Assembly (NCBI GenBank): GCA_030704615.1
Contig: CM060731.1
Location: forward strand, 81,572,756-81,636,755
Source: Takakia lepidozioides
Lineage: Eukaryota > Streptophyta > Takakiopsida > Takakiales > Takakiaceae
Direction: 5' to 3'
DNA length: 64,000 nt
The notes beneath the pieces are model-generated. The model was not told the origin of the DNA and made no database searches. It worked only from the letters and a program-made list of their open reading frames with translations. The position numbers and the translations under genes were made by a program. Shown here piece after piece: positions 1 to 11,235 of the stretch; positions within the stretch are counted from its first letter, which is position 1; each line of letters starts with the position of its first letter.

Positions 1-81
1 CCTCACAAACCGAAGGAAGCAAAAATATGCATGCAATCCATGCTCAGGTAAGTTGGAATTTGCTCCTGTGTTGCACTATTC

Positions 82-522
82 TCACAAGACTGGAACCTCG
101 ATTGGCCTCTCAACAAGCTCATGACTGACAGGGTGTCGGTAGGTGAAGACAATGGATGCAGCCCATTCGCCTTTGGTGTGGTGGACAACGGTGTCATGTC
201 CTCTGTTATATGCACCATCGTAAATCGAGACCTTTGCTGTGGAGACTCTGTGTCCATAGGACTCATCCTCGTAGCTTATGAGAATGTCCCCATACACTGT
301 TTGGGATGGAATCCTCTCTGGCATGTACGTACACCTGATGCAATCCTCGTAGGCCCACTGGCAGCACCTCCAATGATGTAGTAAGGCCCTGCGGCTTTTG
401 GGGATGTTCCATGTAGGCGGATATTGCAGATCAACGATTCGCAGGCACCAAAGCCGCGCAAGCCCGTCCCCGCGAGGCTGATCGTGGAAGCCAGGAAGGT
501 ACTCAAGAGCGGACTGGTGCAC
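82..522 (-). CDS. Unrecognised 146-aa open frame next to satellite
   Basis: An uninterrupted frame of 146 codons reads leftwards and ends at a stop near 82. The composition is protein-like: many W, Y, H and C residues and no low complexity. Segments such as WNIPKSRRALLHHWRCCQW and YGDILISYEDESYGHR look like real protein. I recognise no family. It starts within about 150 bp of the first satellite unit. It may be one exon, or a fragment, of a gene extending left of the window. No splice signals were assigned. Coding status is a guess from length and composition only. Confidence 0.35.
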   Translation of the reverse strand: MHQSALEYLPGFHDQPRGDGLARLWCLRIVDLQYPPTWNIPKSRRALLHHWRCCQWAYEDCIRCTYMPERIPSQTVYGDILISYEDESYGHRVSTAKVSIYDGAYNRGHDTVVHHTKGEWAASIVFTYRHPVSHELVERPIEVPVL

Positions 523-663
523 CCTCCTCTGCTGAGAGTGGTCTATCCAATCCTACAGGTATATGAAGATATCCCCTGACTTGGGCGAGAAGTCCCACGG
601 GGTGAGATGCTTGTTTGGGCAGTTGCTGGAATCCCGGCACACCATCCGACTATTGAGAACATC

Positions 664-1470
664 CCCCGGATGGAAAAACTGCGCCGAATTTCAATCCGGG
701 GCCGGTCGGATGAAGTCCTCTCGGGGGGAGAGGCCGACACCTGGCCGACATAGATCATCCCCAGGATGGAAAAACGGCGCCGAATTTCTATCCGAGGGTG
801 CACGGATGGAGTCGTCTCGGGGGAAGAGGTCGACACCTGGCCGACAAATAAAATCCCTCGGATGGAAAAACGGTGCCGAATTTCCATCCGAGGCCGCACG
901 GATGGAGTCGTCTCGGGGGGAGAGGCCGACACCTGGCCGACAAAGAACATCCCTCGGATGGAGAAACGGCGCCGAATATCCATCCGAGGCCATTCGGATG
1001 AAGTCGTCTCGGGGGGAGAGGCCGACACCTGGCCGACATAGATCATCCCCCGGATGGAAAAATGACGCCGAATTTCCATCCGAGGCCCGTTGGATGAAGT
1101 CGTCTCGGGGGGAGGGCCGACACCTGGCCGACAAAGAACATCCCCCGGATGGAAAACAACACCGAATTTCCATCCGTGGCCGCACAGATGGAGTCGTCTC
1201 GGGGGGAGAGGCCGACACCTGGCCGACAGAAAACATCCCCCGGATGGAAAATTGGCGCCGAATATCCATCTGAGGCCGTTCGGATGAAGTCGTCTCGGGG
1301 AAGAGGCCGACACCTGGCCGATAGAAATATCCCCCGGATGGAAAAACGGCGCCGAATTTCCATCCGAGGCCGCCCGGATGAAGTCGTCTCGGGGGGATAG
1401 GTCGACAGATATCATCTGCAGGATGGAAAAACGGCGCCGAATATCCATCCGTATCGACCCTTCATCAACA
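664..1470 (+). repeat. Satellite array A, 96-bp unit, nine copies
   Basis: The motif ggatggaaa recurs at 668, 764, 860, 956, 1052, 1147, 1242, 1336 and 1421, so the unit is 96 bp (94-95 late in the array, 85 for the last interval). Each unit holds a palindrome of about 30 bp centred on GGCGCC, with arms GGATGGAAA and TTTCCATCC. It also holds a spacer containing tctcggggggagaggccgac and acctggccgaca. Long frames on both strands here are a by-product of the unit length being a multiple of three. Confidence 0.95.
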
Positions 1471-1639
1471 ATTTTTTCAGTCGTTCGTTGCATCAAGTTT
1501 TTCGCGTTTTTTGGTCTAAACAGACACTAAACTTAGAGTTTTTTGCGTGCAGGCCACTTCTTGGCACGTTATTCCCACCATTGTCGTCCGCTAGAGACAA
1601 ATTCGGTGCCGGTTATCCATCCATGAGGTGAACCGAATT

Positions 1640-2290
1640 TTCCTGCAGGATGGAAATTCGGCGCCGGTTTTCCATCTTGCCGCCCTCCCGCTTACCTCCT
1701 AGATGGAAATTCGTCGCCGGTTTTCCATCCGGCCGCGCTCCCGCTTACCTACTCGATGGAAATTCGGCGCTGGTTTTCCATCCGGCCGTGCTCCGGTTTA
1801 CTTGCAGGATGGAAATTCGGCGCCGGTTTTCCATCCGCCCGCTCTTCCGCTTACCTGCAGGATGGAAATTCGGCGCCGTTTTTCCATCCGGGGGATATTC
1901 TCTGTCGGCCAGGTGTCGGCCTCTCCCCCCGAGACGACTTCATCCGACCGGCCCCGGATGGAAATTCGGCGCCATTTTTCCATCCGGGGGATGTTCTCTG
2001 TCGGCCAGGTGTCGGCCTCTCCCCCCGAGACGACTTCATCCGACCGGCCCGGGATGGAAATTCAGCGCCGTTTTTCCATCCGGGGGATGTTATCTGTCGG
2101 CCAGGTTTCGGCCTCTCCCCCCGAGATGACTTCATCCGTTCGGCCTCGGATGGAAATTCGGCGCCGTTTTTCCTCCCGCTTACCTGCTGGATGGAAATTC
2201 GGCGCCGGTTTTCCATCCTGCAGCGCTCCGGTTTACCTGCAGGATGGAAATTCGTCGCTGATTTTCCATCCGATGGCTCTTGGATGAGAA
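1640..2290 (-). repeat. Satellite array B, inverted relative to A
   Basis: The same monomer appears in reverse orientation. Palindrome cores start near 1648, 1702, 1755, 1807, 1860, 1956, 2052, 2148, 2189 and 2242. Two periods are mixed. A short form of about 53 bp carries the core plus a cgctcccgcttacctgcag-type spacer. The full 96-bp form appears at 1860, 1956, 2052 and 2148. Arrays A and B face each other across about 170 bp of single-copy sequence (1470-1640), so the pair is a large imperfect inverted repeat. Confidence 0.93.
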
Positions 2291-3485
2291 CGTCTCGGGC
2301 GGAGGGAGGGCCACGTTGCGTCCTACTGGTGAATGATGAATTCTCGGGGGGGGGGCTGTGGCCGACCTCCATAACATTTAAGGGCGCAGTTGCGCATTAA
2401 ATGTCCTCCGCCGTCAGTTTTGAACCGGATGTTCCGCACGGATTCCGCGCGTGCTTCCCGGATACGCCTTCGACACCTGATGTGACAGGTGGATGAAGTT
2501 CCACTCGAGGCCTATACGCACACATTCTGCGGGTGATTTTTTCTTTTACTGGGACTTGTGCCGCGTGGAGAAAGGCGTGGCTCTCCTGAGAGAAACCCCA
2601 CATCCAGACCGCGGCGCAAACTGAAGGCTTTGTACTACGGGCGGCGTCCAACCTCTCTGGCCAAACTGAAGCTCCAGCAGGAGATCCCATTGTCTTGCTC
2701 ACAGCCCGCGCCAACTAAAGCCGAGCATTCTCAGACAAGCCCCTTTCTCTTTCGCTTTGTGTAACATGTGCGGTCGTCTTCACTTTGTTTTGTTTGTTTT
2801 GGCATCTTCAGCCTGGCAGCCCTGGAAGTGTATGGTTGCATTGCAAAAGCAGGAGTTGTTGAGAAGAATGATGAAGGTCAGAGGGGTTAGAAAGGAGCCA
2901 GGTCGTTGCTGCATTGAGATTTGCAACAGGGTGCACACCTCGCTGTAGATGACAGGTTGCATCCCAAAATTAAGGAAATCCATGCTGAGCTGAGAAGATT
3001 GTCTGGGCAGATGAAGTGTCTTCAAAACATTTCACCCTGTTTTCCCGTCTTATCGAAATCGTCCTTAAATTTTCATGTTGATTTCTGTAAGTTACTGGTT
3101 GAGTGAACCTTTGATAGTTTGCAATGCGTGTGCAAAGCCGGCAGCTTTGGAGAAGGCTGCTTCTGCATGTGATTGTTAGGCATTACTTGGGTTTGTTTTC
3201 ATTGTTGTTCCACGATTGTTGCGATGGTGGTTGCGATGGTGGTTTTCATTGTGATGGTAGTTCTCACGATTGTTGGGGATGACAAAGTGAAGACGAGCAC
3301 GACACGTTGGTGGTATCATCGACAGCTCCAACTGCTCGAGCAGTCACTCCAAAAGCCGCTAGTCATCAATCGCAGTCGGAGAGTCGTCGGCAACAGACGT
3401 CGGAGCTGGTGCTTCGCATGTTTGGATCGCCCAACTTGGGGCGGGCAAACAAAATCTTGCTCCTTTTGTTGGTGGACGGGAGGAC
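2291..3485. other. Interval with only weak exon-like pieces
   Basis: No gene is recognised. Near 2921-3040 the plus strand reads a short helix-like frame containing HPKIKEIHAELRRLSGQMK, which could be an exon fragment. Around 3215-3260 there is a short imperfect repeat (gcgatggtggtt). The interval could contain the promoter and 5' exons of the methyltransferase-like gene that follows, but I could not join them to it. Confidence 0.4.
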
Positions 3486-6400
3486 TTGCAACGAGAGTAC
3501 GCCAGAATAGGCATTCGGGAGGTTGGTGCAGGCGGCATGGCAGGTGAAGGGCGTCGGATGAGGACAACAGATCCGGCAATGGAGGAAGCTGATGCACATG
3601 CAGTAGGGCCCGCCCACGCAAAGAAGAAGAAGAAAGCCAAGCACATGCAATCCCCGGCGAGAGAGCCGTCACAGGCTGCGGAGGGGGGAGTGAGCAGGGC
3701 GCGTGAGGGTGTCAGTTCGCCTCAATCAAAGGTGGTCGTCCTGGAGGCCTCCCCTGCTGCTACCCCTAGTAAGAAACAAAAGGCCCGTGAGAGGGCAAAA
3801 GAGAGGGCAAAAGAACAGGTGAGACAGAAGGCTAGTCAGGAGGCAAGAGAAAAGGCCACTGAAGAGGCCAGGGGTGTCGAAATGACAGATGCCCATGCAA
3901 GCGAGGGACGCACAGAGACGGTGGATCCCACCAAGACACCAGAAATAGGCAGTAACACACCGGTTTCATCCTTACCGGTTACAGCATCGCGGGTGGGAGC
4001 AGCCCCCGCAATTACACATACGGTGGAGAGTGGAGGAGGGGAAAGAACACCACAAAGTGCACGGATTGTGGGAGTTCGAGGTGAAGCCGGGGAGAGGGCA
4101 GTAGAGACGGGGAGAGTGCTCAAGGTGCTTCTGCCGGTGGTTGACCATGTTGAGGACGACAAGATGGAGCTTTCTGACCAGGATGACATCCTCCCGGACA
4201 TCCCCAGGCCCCAAACCCGGAGCATACAGGCTGGATTTGGCGGTCCTGGTGGGCTGCCGGAGAACCCCCCTGCAACAGACGTCATGTCGGAGGCGGATAT
4301 GAAGTTGGCCGCTGCCAAGATGTTGGAGGCAACCCACAGCAACATTGGCAGGGTCCTGGGGGGCATGGTGTACCCGGCCAAGCTTCGGATTCCCCTTTGC
4401 CGCTTGGTTTCATTGCAGGTGGTGAGACCTACCCTCCCAGGCTGAAATTCTCTTTCCGGGAGGGATATTGAATGGGGTCTGCCGCGTTTTGCGTTTCCAT
4501 TGATAACGACCACGGAGCTTCTCGTGCCCACACTTCCGATGAGGTGGACAAATGGGGTCCCCATTGGCAAAGGCGAAATGAGGAGTTCGAGAGATTGATT
4601 GCTACTGATCCTCTTTTCCAGCACTTGTCCGGAAAGATGTTTTACGTGTGGGACGACAATCATCGCCTCCTGGCATGGATGGAGTACATAGCCAAAGCCC
4701 ACCCCAACGACCTGGATTGGCATTTCGCCGTGGAGTGTGTTGTGCTGAAGGTTGCGGGGCCCAAAGATCGCAGTCTTTTCAAAGCTGCAATGGCAGACAT
4801 CAACTCGTAAGTTACAATGCCTCTTGCTTTGGAACTTTGAATTTGAAACAGTCATTTCATTGCCAATCGTCATATTTGTTGCAAATTCTCATTTCAGTAT
4901 TGTTTAATGGAAATGTGGCATTGCAGGGTGACTGAGAATGCCTTCATTGCCACCAACTTGTCCCATATGCTCTTCCGAGTGAAGGATGTCGGGAAGCAGG
5001 GGGTGCAAGAGTTTGCCAATTCGCTCAGTGCCAACCTCCTGCGCAAGTCGGAGGCAAAGGCAGACAGAACCTAGTATAGGCTGAACATGGACGCGATGGT
5101 GGACTACATATTTCGGGTAAAGCTCCTGACTGTTTTGTTCAGCTTATCTGTCTCCCCTCCCCCAATAGAAGAAAAAGTGTTGACCAGGATTTCTAATCTT
5201 ATGTGCGCATTCTTGACAAACCAAAATTCAGCAGGATTTGGCACATGCGCGGAGGTTCTATATGGAGTCAGAGGAGAAGAAACTAACCCTCCTGGCACTG
5301 GAATCGTATCTCAAAGCTGCGGAGGCGAAGGCCCGCATAAAGTACAAGTCGCGGATGGTACAGTACGTAGCTATAGCTGATCCCGCCCTTGGTGCCGACT
5401 TTCTGGTGGAGGTGGGGAAGCACTACTCCCGCACTCTGAAGCCCACGATGACATTGGAGAAACTGCATCGTCTAGCCACATCCTGTGTGGATGCAACAGA
5501 AAAGGTCGTACATTCTTAACCAAATTGTCGTGGCAACAATTCGTTTTTGTGGTGTTTGGCGCTTACTAATATGCTGGGTGGTTGGACAGACCCGGTGGCT
5601 CCAAATCTGGAATGGTTCCCAAAGTACAAGGGACATGTGGAGCTTCCCCAAACCCGACAAACTGTCTGACCCCACATTCGACATGTGGATGAACCGCATG
5701 ACATGGTGGTTTCAGGTACTTTCCCACGCTTCATTTGCCAGTTCTACGCTTGTACCGGGTGGATTTACTGTATTTGTTGAGGAAAGCAGTCTGATGGAGA
5801 ATTTGCGCAGGTGACGACGAATGCGCAAGAACAGCTTGACACACAAGCACATCAGTTCAAGCTGGAGATTTCTGGTGAAGCAGAGAGCCTACGCGACTAT
5901 GTGACGAGGTACTTTCTGCTCTACAAAACCGACCTATTCTTTCGAGAGATACCCCATGCCCGCCAGAGCCACGAGTTCACCGATCAGCCAAACGCGGACA
6001 AAGCGGCAATGCGCCTTCTGTACAGGTACATACGCGATGCCTTTCTTTTTAGTCCCTACATTTCCAGGATGTAAGAGGCCTTATGTGGCGCTTGAAAATT
6101 AGTTGTGAAGAAGTCCTTGGAAAAATGGCGCCGAATTTCCAGTTCAGGGCCCCGAAAATGGCTAAGTCCCTGGGGTGGCTGGCACTGAAATTGGAAATTC
6201 GGCGCCATTTTTCCAGTTCCGGGCCCAGTCAGTTATGGGACTTAGCCATTTTCGGCCCTAACCTAGGAAAATGGCGCCAAATTTCCAGTTCAGGGCCCCA
6301 AAAATGGCTAAGTCCCTGGGGTGGCTGGCACCGAAACTGGAAATTCGGCGCCATTTTTCCAGTTCCGGGCCCAGTCAGTTATGGGACTTAGCCATTTTCG

Positions 6401-8151
6401 GCCCCAACCTGGGAAAATGGCGCCGAATTTCCAGTTCAGGGCCCCGAAAATGGTTAAGTCCCTGGGGTGGCTGGTACCGAAACTGGAAATTCGGCGCCAT
6501 TTTTTCAGTTCCGCGCCCAGTCAGTTTTGGGACTTAGCCATTTTCAGCCCCAACTTGGGAAAATGGCGCCGAATTTCCAGTTCAGGGCCCCGAAAATGGC
6601 TAAGTCCCTGGGGTGGCTGGCAAAAATGGCGCCGAAATTCCACTTTCATTGCAGGACACCCCGGAGAGCCGGGACCACCGTGCCAACCCCGTATAGAAAT
6701 TCGGCGTCATTCCCTAAAATTTACCTCGTTCACGGGACCTCATTTTGTGTGTGTTTCTTGAATGCAGGTACTGCAAGTTCTTCCTTTTGGAGAAAAGTCA
6801 TCTGTCCTTCGAGCCACCATTCCTCGCATGGAGGAACCCTGGGGCTGACTCCATATATACTGACGTTATCGTGAAGGAGTGGCATCTGGAACATTTGCGC
6901 GACTGCCCTTGGTATGTGGACCTTCCGCCCGGCTCGCTTGACTCATCCGAGTTTCAATTGAAGCTGGATGCGGAGGTCCGACGAAACCGGGCCTCCGCTG
7001 GGTCCAAAGGAGGCGAAAGGTGGCAAGGTGGCAAGGTGGACACCGAAAAGTGTCACCCCGGACCTCCTCAAAAAATGGTTCTGCATCAATACGCAGGGGT
7101 TGCGAACAGAGGGCCAGAGTGTAAGTTATCAATCTATTGCATTCACTTCATATTGTGGTGTATCTAAACTAGACCCTGGAGTTCATCCCTCTTTTGTTGG
7201 ATGTGCAGACATTGGTGTTTGAGGCATGAGAGGGTCTACGTTCAAATTCCGCAACGACGGTCGTCTTGTTGATGCCGCTGTGGACCCTGTTACCTACGAT
7301 GTCCTCTACAACTATGTGCCCCACTCCAGTATGCCGAAGGACACAAAGACAGGCAAACCGTGGCAGTACAGCCGGACCCGGAGTCCTGCTTTCATCCAAA
7401 CCCTCATGGAGACGTGCTCGGATGTCCAAGGGCGGATTCTTGACCTCACATGCGGTACGGGTAAGCCTTCACGTGCACAGTTTGTCCCTTGGCCTGATTG
7501 CAATTGCATGCCGCATGCTACTAACCGCCCGCTTTGTCCCTCAGGTGCTTCAATGTGGGCAGGGACGTTGTCTGACAGGCATGTCTTCGCCTTCGAGCCA
7601 GATATTGCCCTCCACAACTCCGAACTTGCAGCGGCTGAACGTCTCCCGAAAGAGGAAGAGGCATCCTCGGAGGATGAGGAAGAATCCGACAAGGAGCAGG
7701 GGGAGGTACAAGTTGGGATGAGGAGCCCCCGGTTAACGAGTGAGTGGTCGCATTGTAAGTTGCCTCCTAATTTCGTGAGGCGCCTCCCTTCGCTATCTTA
7801 TTTCATTGAAAGACCTTTTTTTGCTTCTGCTGGTATTTACATTCTTAAAGTGGATTTGTTCTTACTGCAGGAGGGACGTCTACACTGCAGTTCATGGGCA
7901 GGAGGAACACGCCTTTTTTTGCCAGGGGGGATTTCATGCCTAGTTCAGAAAGGGACTACATCCTTCCTACTTATGCTGCCCCGCTTGCTTCGGTGTCCAT
8001 TATGAGGTCTTCCGAACCTAGTCGTGTACAACAGATTTTAGACGAGGCAAGCCTCAAGAAAATGAAGATGAGGGAGGATGCAGCAGCTATTAGAGCCCGT
8101 CAGGCTCGTAGATTTGTCTTGGATTATATTGGACGTCTTGATGAAGGGTAA
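3486..8151 (+). pseudogene. Decayed multi-exon gene with DNA methyltransferase-like C-terminus
   Basis: About ten exons can be traced by frame and GT-AG borders: 3486-~4370, 4419-4806, 4927-5116, 5235-5504, 5590-5715, 5811-6025, 6768-7120, 7209-7460, 7545-7754 and 7871-8151. The first exon encodes a charged, low-complexity tail rich in KARERAKERAKEQ. The middle exons are helical and unrecognised. Exons 8-9 join (ggtacgg/gtgcttc) to give RSPAF..LMETC, then GRILDLTCGTGAS, then RHVFAFEPD. This fits motifs X and I of beta-class N4/N6 amino-methyltransferases (VLDPFxGSGT, then an acidic residue at the end of strand 2). A possible motif IV is DLPPG in exon 7 (near 6920). Lesions: frame break near 4468, TAG near 5072, frame break near 5640, 1-nt loss near 7228, and a TGA codon across the last junction. 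Likely non-functional. Substrate and role are unknown. Confidence 0.6.
6118..6650. repeat. Satellite array C, 146-bp unit inside an intron
   Basis: The motif aaaatggcgcc recurs at 6122, 6268, 6414 and 6560, a constant 146-bp period for about 3.6 copies. Each unit carries two opposed GGCGCC-centred blocks with arms CTGGAAA and TTTCCAG, plus an inverted pair gccattttcgg/ccgaaaatggc. The array lies between exons 6 and 7 of the methyltransferase-like gene. Single decayed cores follow at about 6634 and 6697. Confidence 0.95.
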
Positions 8152-8619
8152 ATATATGGATAAGGGTATATCATAAAAGTATACCCTGATATACGGGTAT
8201 ACATCCGGGTACCTAAACTTGCCACACTAGGGCATATATATATCAATATACCCGCCCAACTCTGGAATAAACCATTCTATGTAGTAACGTTGCTTAAAAA
8301 AATGTGCCAACTGAATAAAACTACAACTAATCACCTTCAAAGACCGTCCTAGACTGTTGGCAGATTCCCAAGTCAGACCTACTATTAACTATAAAGATCA
8401 TTCACAATGTATCATTTTGTCTATATACATACATATAATGAAAGTGCAGAACATTAATGATGACACATGATTCAAAATAAGCTCCATTAGCACAACAACT
8501 AGGACCATTGAAAATGCCTCAATCAATAACATTAAACAGATATATAGCATATAAATGCGAGAAAAAATGTTAACTCATGGGTCGCGGGATGATAGATACA
8601 AACAAGAGAAAAAATAAGG

Positions 8620-8659
<40 letters not shown>

Positions 8660-8675
8660 CCCACTCTCGAACATA
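8152..8675. other. AT-rich interval with a (CA)n microsatellite
   Basis: No coding signal is seen. A run of about 15 CA dinucleotides occupies roughly 8623-8652 and is followed by (TA)n. Confidence 0.7.
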
Positions 8676-8737
8676 GAGTAGTAGCCGCAAGACGAAGTGG
8701 CTCTTAGTTACGCCAGCTTTGGTCGGAGTCTTCTTTC
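8671..8737 (+). mobile_element. Solo LINE 3'-tail-like fragment
   Basis: About 60 bp here match, in reverse orientation and at roughly 85% by eye, the block at 11577-11643 that lies just beyond the LINE 3' end. Shared stretches include gccgcaagacgaagtggctc and ggagtcttct. The simplest reading is a 5'-truncated insertion of the same LINE family in the opposite orientation. Confidence 0.55.
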
Positions 8738-8889
8738 TATATATATAGACATGACGGTATAGACCACCCGTGTAGCAAAATCAAGGAGTATAGACTAACA
8801 TTTAAATCATTTTAGTTGCGTCGGCCGGAATAATCTCTATCTCTATATCTGTAGTTTTCATTTGTAACAATAATGACACATAGACATCC

Positions 8890-9065
8890 AATAGATCGCC
8901 TAGTGTTGGAGCATAATACCATTTAACTGGTGCTTGTGAGTTCAAAACCACATAAATGTCTTTGCTTTATGTCATAAGGTGTCCACCTCTCCATCAGAAT
9001 GCAATAGTCATTCGGTATCAAGTAATACCCAAAATTATGGTCTATACGTTTTTTGTTTTTTTGAA
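8890..9065 (+). mobile_element. Diverged tRNA-derived SINE copy
   Basis: A B-box-like gagttcaaaaccac is followed by tcataaggtgtccacct and a T-rich tail. The same order is seen in the better preserved SINE at 42970-43155 (gggttcaaaccacc, then tgaaggtgtccacct). The A box is not clear here. Confidence 0.5.
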
Positions 9066-9169
9066 CTTGTTACATTAGAGCTAGTTGAATATAATGACAC
9101 ACTTCTCATTTAAGGATTCTACGGTAAATAGTTCAAACTTGACATCAATATATGAAGCGAGACGTTTGT

Positions 9170-9475
9170 TTGTTTGTTTGTTTGTTTTGTTTTGTTTTGT
9201 TTTGTAGAGTTGGGATGTCCCGAACCACAAGGCCCCAGCGCTGGTGCTTGGTACCATTGGAAAGCCCTAGACGAGGAGGGGTGCACTGGCTTGCACTCAG
9301 GATTTTGGACATGCGGTGTGGGAGATACGGAATTCCAAGTACTTTTGGTCGCTGGAAATTCACAAAAAATAGCAAAAGTGGGCATTCTTGGGACAATGGT
9401 TGGAGCCTCGACGGGAGAGATATCAAGGGAAAGGTCTCCGGTTCAAATCTGGTCTAGGCTCTCTGGAAAAAAAAA
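9170..9475 (+). mobile_element. Repeat family X, copy 1
   Basis: The unit begins with (TTTG)n and (TTTTG)n, has a body of about 260 bp including gctggtgcttggtacc and tggtcgctggaaattcac, and ends in poly(A) at 9469. Just before the tail is a tRNA-like block: gggacaatggttggagcc (D-arm-like) and ggttcaaatctggt (B-box-like). The tRNA-like part is at the poly(A) end rather than the 5' end, so this is not a standard SINE layout. Other copies are at 10245, about 11020 and 53640. Confidence 0.75.
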
Positions 9476-9479
9476 TGAT

Positions 9480-10235
9480 TAGATATGGGATTGCACTTGG
9501 ACTTAGATGACACTGGACATTTGGGCCTGTACATGGGAGATGCACTTGGATACATGAATAGAAGATTGCACTTGGGCTTAGAGGTCGCTCTTGGGCCTCG
9601 ACATAGGAGACCCACTTGGATACATAAGAAATTGCACTTGGCCTTATATTTCAATTCTTCACACATGGGCCATGACATAGGAGATGCTACTTGAATACAT
9701 AGGGGATTGCACTTGGACTTAAATTTCAATTCTTAACACATGGGCCAATGGCGCAGACTACCCTAGGCCTAGATCTCCCAAACAGGAGGGTCTCTAGATA
9801 CATAGGGATTGCACTTGGACTTAGATGACACTGGACACTTGGGCCAACGGCACAGGCTACCCTAGAGGTTGCACTTGGATACATGAATAGAAGATTGCAC
9901 TTGGGCTTAGATTTCAATTCTTTACACATGGGCCAACGGCATAGGCTACACTAGAGGTCACACTTGGGCCTCGACATAGTAGACCCACTTGGATTCATAA
10001 GAAATTGCACTTGGGCTTAGATTTCAGTTCTTCACACATGGGCCTTGACATAGGAGACGCTACTTGAATACATAGGGGATTGCATTTGGACTTAGATTTC
10101 AATTCTTAACACATGGGCCAATGGCGCAGGCTACCCTAGGCCTAGATCTCCCAAACAAGAGGGTCTCTAGATCCATAGGGGATTGCACTTGGAGACTTGG
10201 GCCAACGGCTCAGGCTACCCTAGGCAATATATGAA
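9480..10235. repeat. Irregular short-repeat field, first block
   Basis: Phrases such as gggattgcacttgga, cttagatgacactgga, cacttgggcc, ggcctcgacataggaga and caggctaccctag recur many times in varying order. The same phrases appear in 10560-10900 and, reversed, at 53410-53630. In each case they sit next to a family X copy, so the field and X probably spread together. Confidence 0.85.
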
Positions 10236-10244
10236 TGAAGATGA

Positions 10245-10553
10245 TTTGTTTGTTTTGTTTTGTTTTGCTTTGTCACGTTGAGATGTCCCGAACTGCTCAG
10301 CCCTGGTGCTTGGTACCGTTGGAAAGCCCTCACGAGGAGGGGTGCACGGGCTTGGTCTCATGATTTTTGGACATGGAGTGTGGGTGATGTCGAATTCCAA
10401 GTACTTTTGGTCGCTGGAAATTCACAAAAAATAGCAAAAATGGCAAAGTGGGCATTCCCGGGACAATGGTTGGAGCCTCCACGGGAGAGATTTCAAGGGA
10501 AGGGTCTCCGGTTCAAATCTGGTCGTAGGCTTTCTGAAAAAAAAAAAAAAACT
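10245..10553 (+). mobile_element. Repeat family X, copy 2
   Basis: Same order as copy 1: (TTTTG)n leader, conserved body, the D-arm-like gggacaatggttggagcc, the B-box-like ggttcaaatctggt, and poly(A) at 10537-10550. Confidence 0.75.
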
Positions 10554-10555
10554 GA

Positions 10556-10900
10556 TTAGATATGGGATTGCATTTGGACTTAGATGACACTGGACACTAG
10601 GGCCTGGACATGGGAGACACACTTGGATATATAGGAGATTGCACTTGGGCCAACGACACAGGCTAACCTAGAGGTTGCATTTGGGCCTCGACATAGGAGA
10701 CGGACTTTGATACATAGGGGATTGCACTTGGACTTAGATGACATTGGACTCTTGGGCCAACGGCAAATGCTACACTAGAGGTTGCATTTGGGCCTCGACA
10801 TAGGAGACGCACTTTGATACATGGGGGATTGCACTTGGACTTAGATGACATTGAACACTTGGGCCAATGGCACAGGCTACCGAAGCGAGACGTTTGTTTT
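10556..10900. repeat. Irregular short-repeat field, second block
   Basis: Continues the phrase mixture seen at 9480-10235. Two near-identical stretches (about 10660-10740 and 10760-10850) each contain ttgcatttgggcctcgacat followed by gattgcacttggact. Confidence 0.8.
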
Positions 10901-11019
10901 TTTTGTTTGTTTGTTTTGTTTTGTCACGTTGAGATGTACCACTTGGGCTTAGATGAACACTTGGGCCAACGGCAGAGGCTACCCTAGTATCTATCTATTA
11001 AACAAGATAGTTTGTTTTT

Positions 11020-11235
11020 CGTTCTGTTTCGTTGTTGAGATCTTTCAAACCGCAAGGCCTGCGCGCAGGGTCTTCATATTGCTAGAAAGCCCTCGATGAG
11101 TAGGGGTGCATCTCGGAGGTAGTTTCATACTTTTTGGGCCTACGGTGTGGAAAATTTTAGATTTCAAGTATTTGTTATCATTGGAAATTCATGAAAAATA
11201 TCAAATTGGGATTTTCTGGGGAACACACTAGACAT
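11020..11235 (+). mobile_element. Repeat family X, diverged copy 3
   Basis: A weaker match to X with a T/G-rich leader, aaagccctcgatgag, a ggaaattcatgaaaaat motif and a truncated 3' end lacking the tRNA-like block. Confidence 0.55.

Noticed and set aside
664-2290. CRISPR-like regular array
   Set aside because: Whole units including spacers are repeated, and the context is a plant nuclear genome; this is satellite DNA.
543-2400. Several open frames of 100-317 codons on both strands
   Set aside because: They are read-through of the 96-bp satellite, whose length is a multiple of three. Several frames are open at once and the peptides are periodic.
3836-4873. 345-codon minus-strand frame
   Set aside because: It is antisense to exons of the methyltransferase-like gene, which have consistent splice borders on the plus strand.
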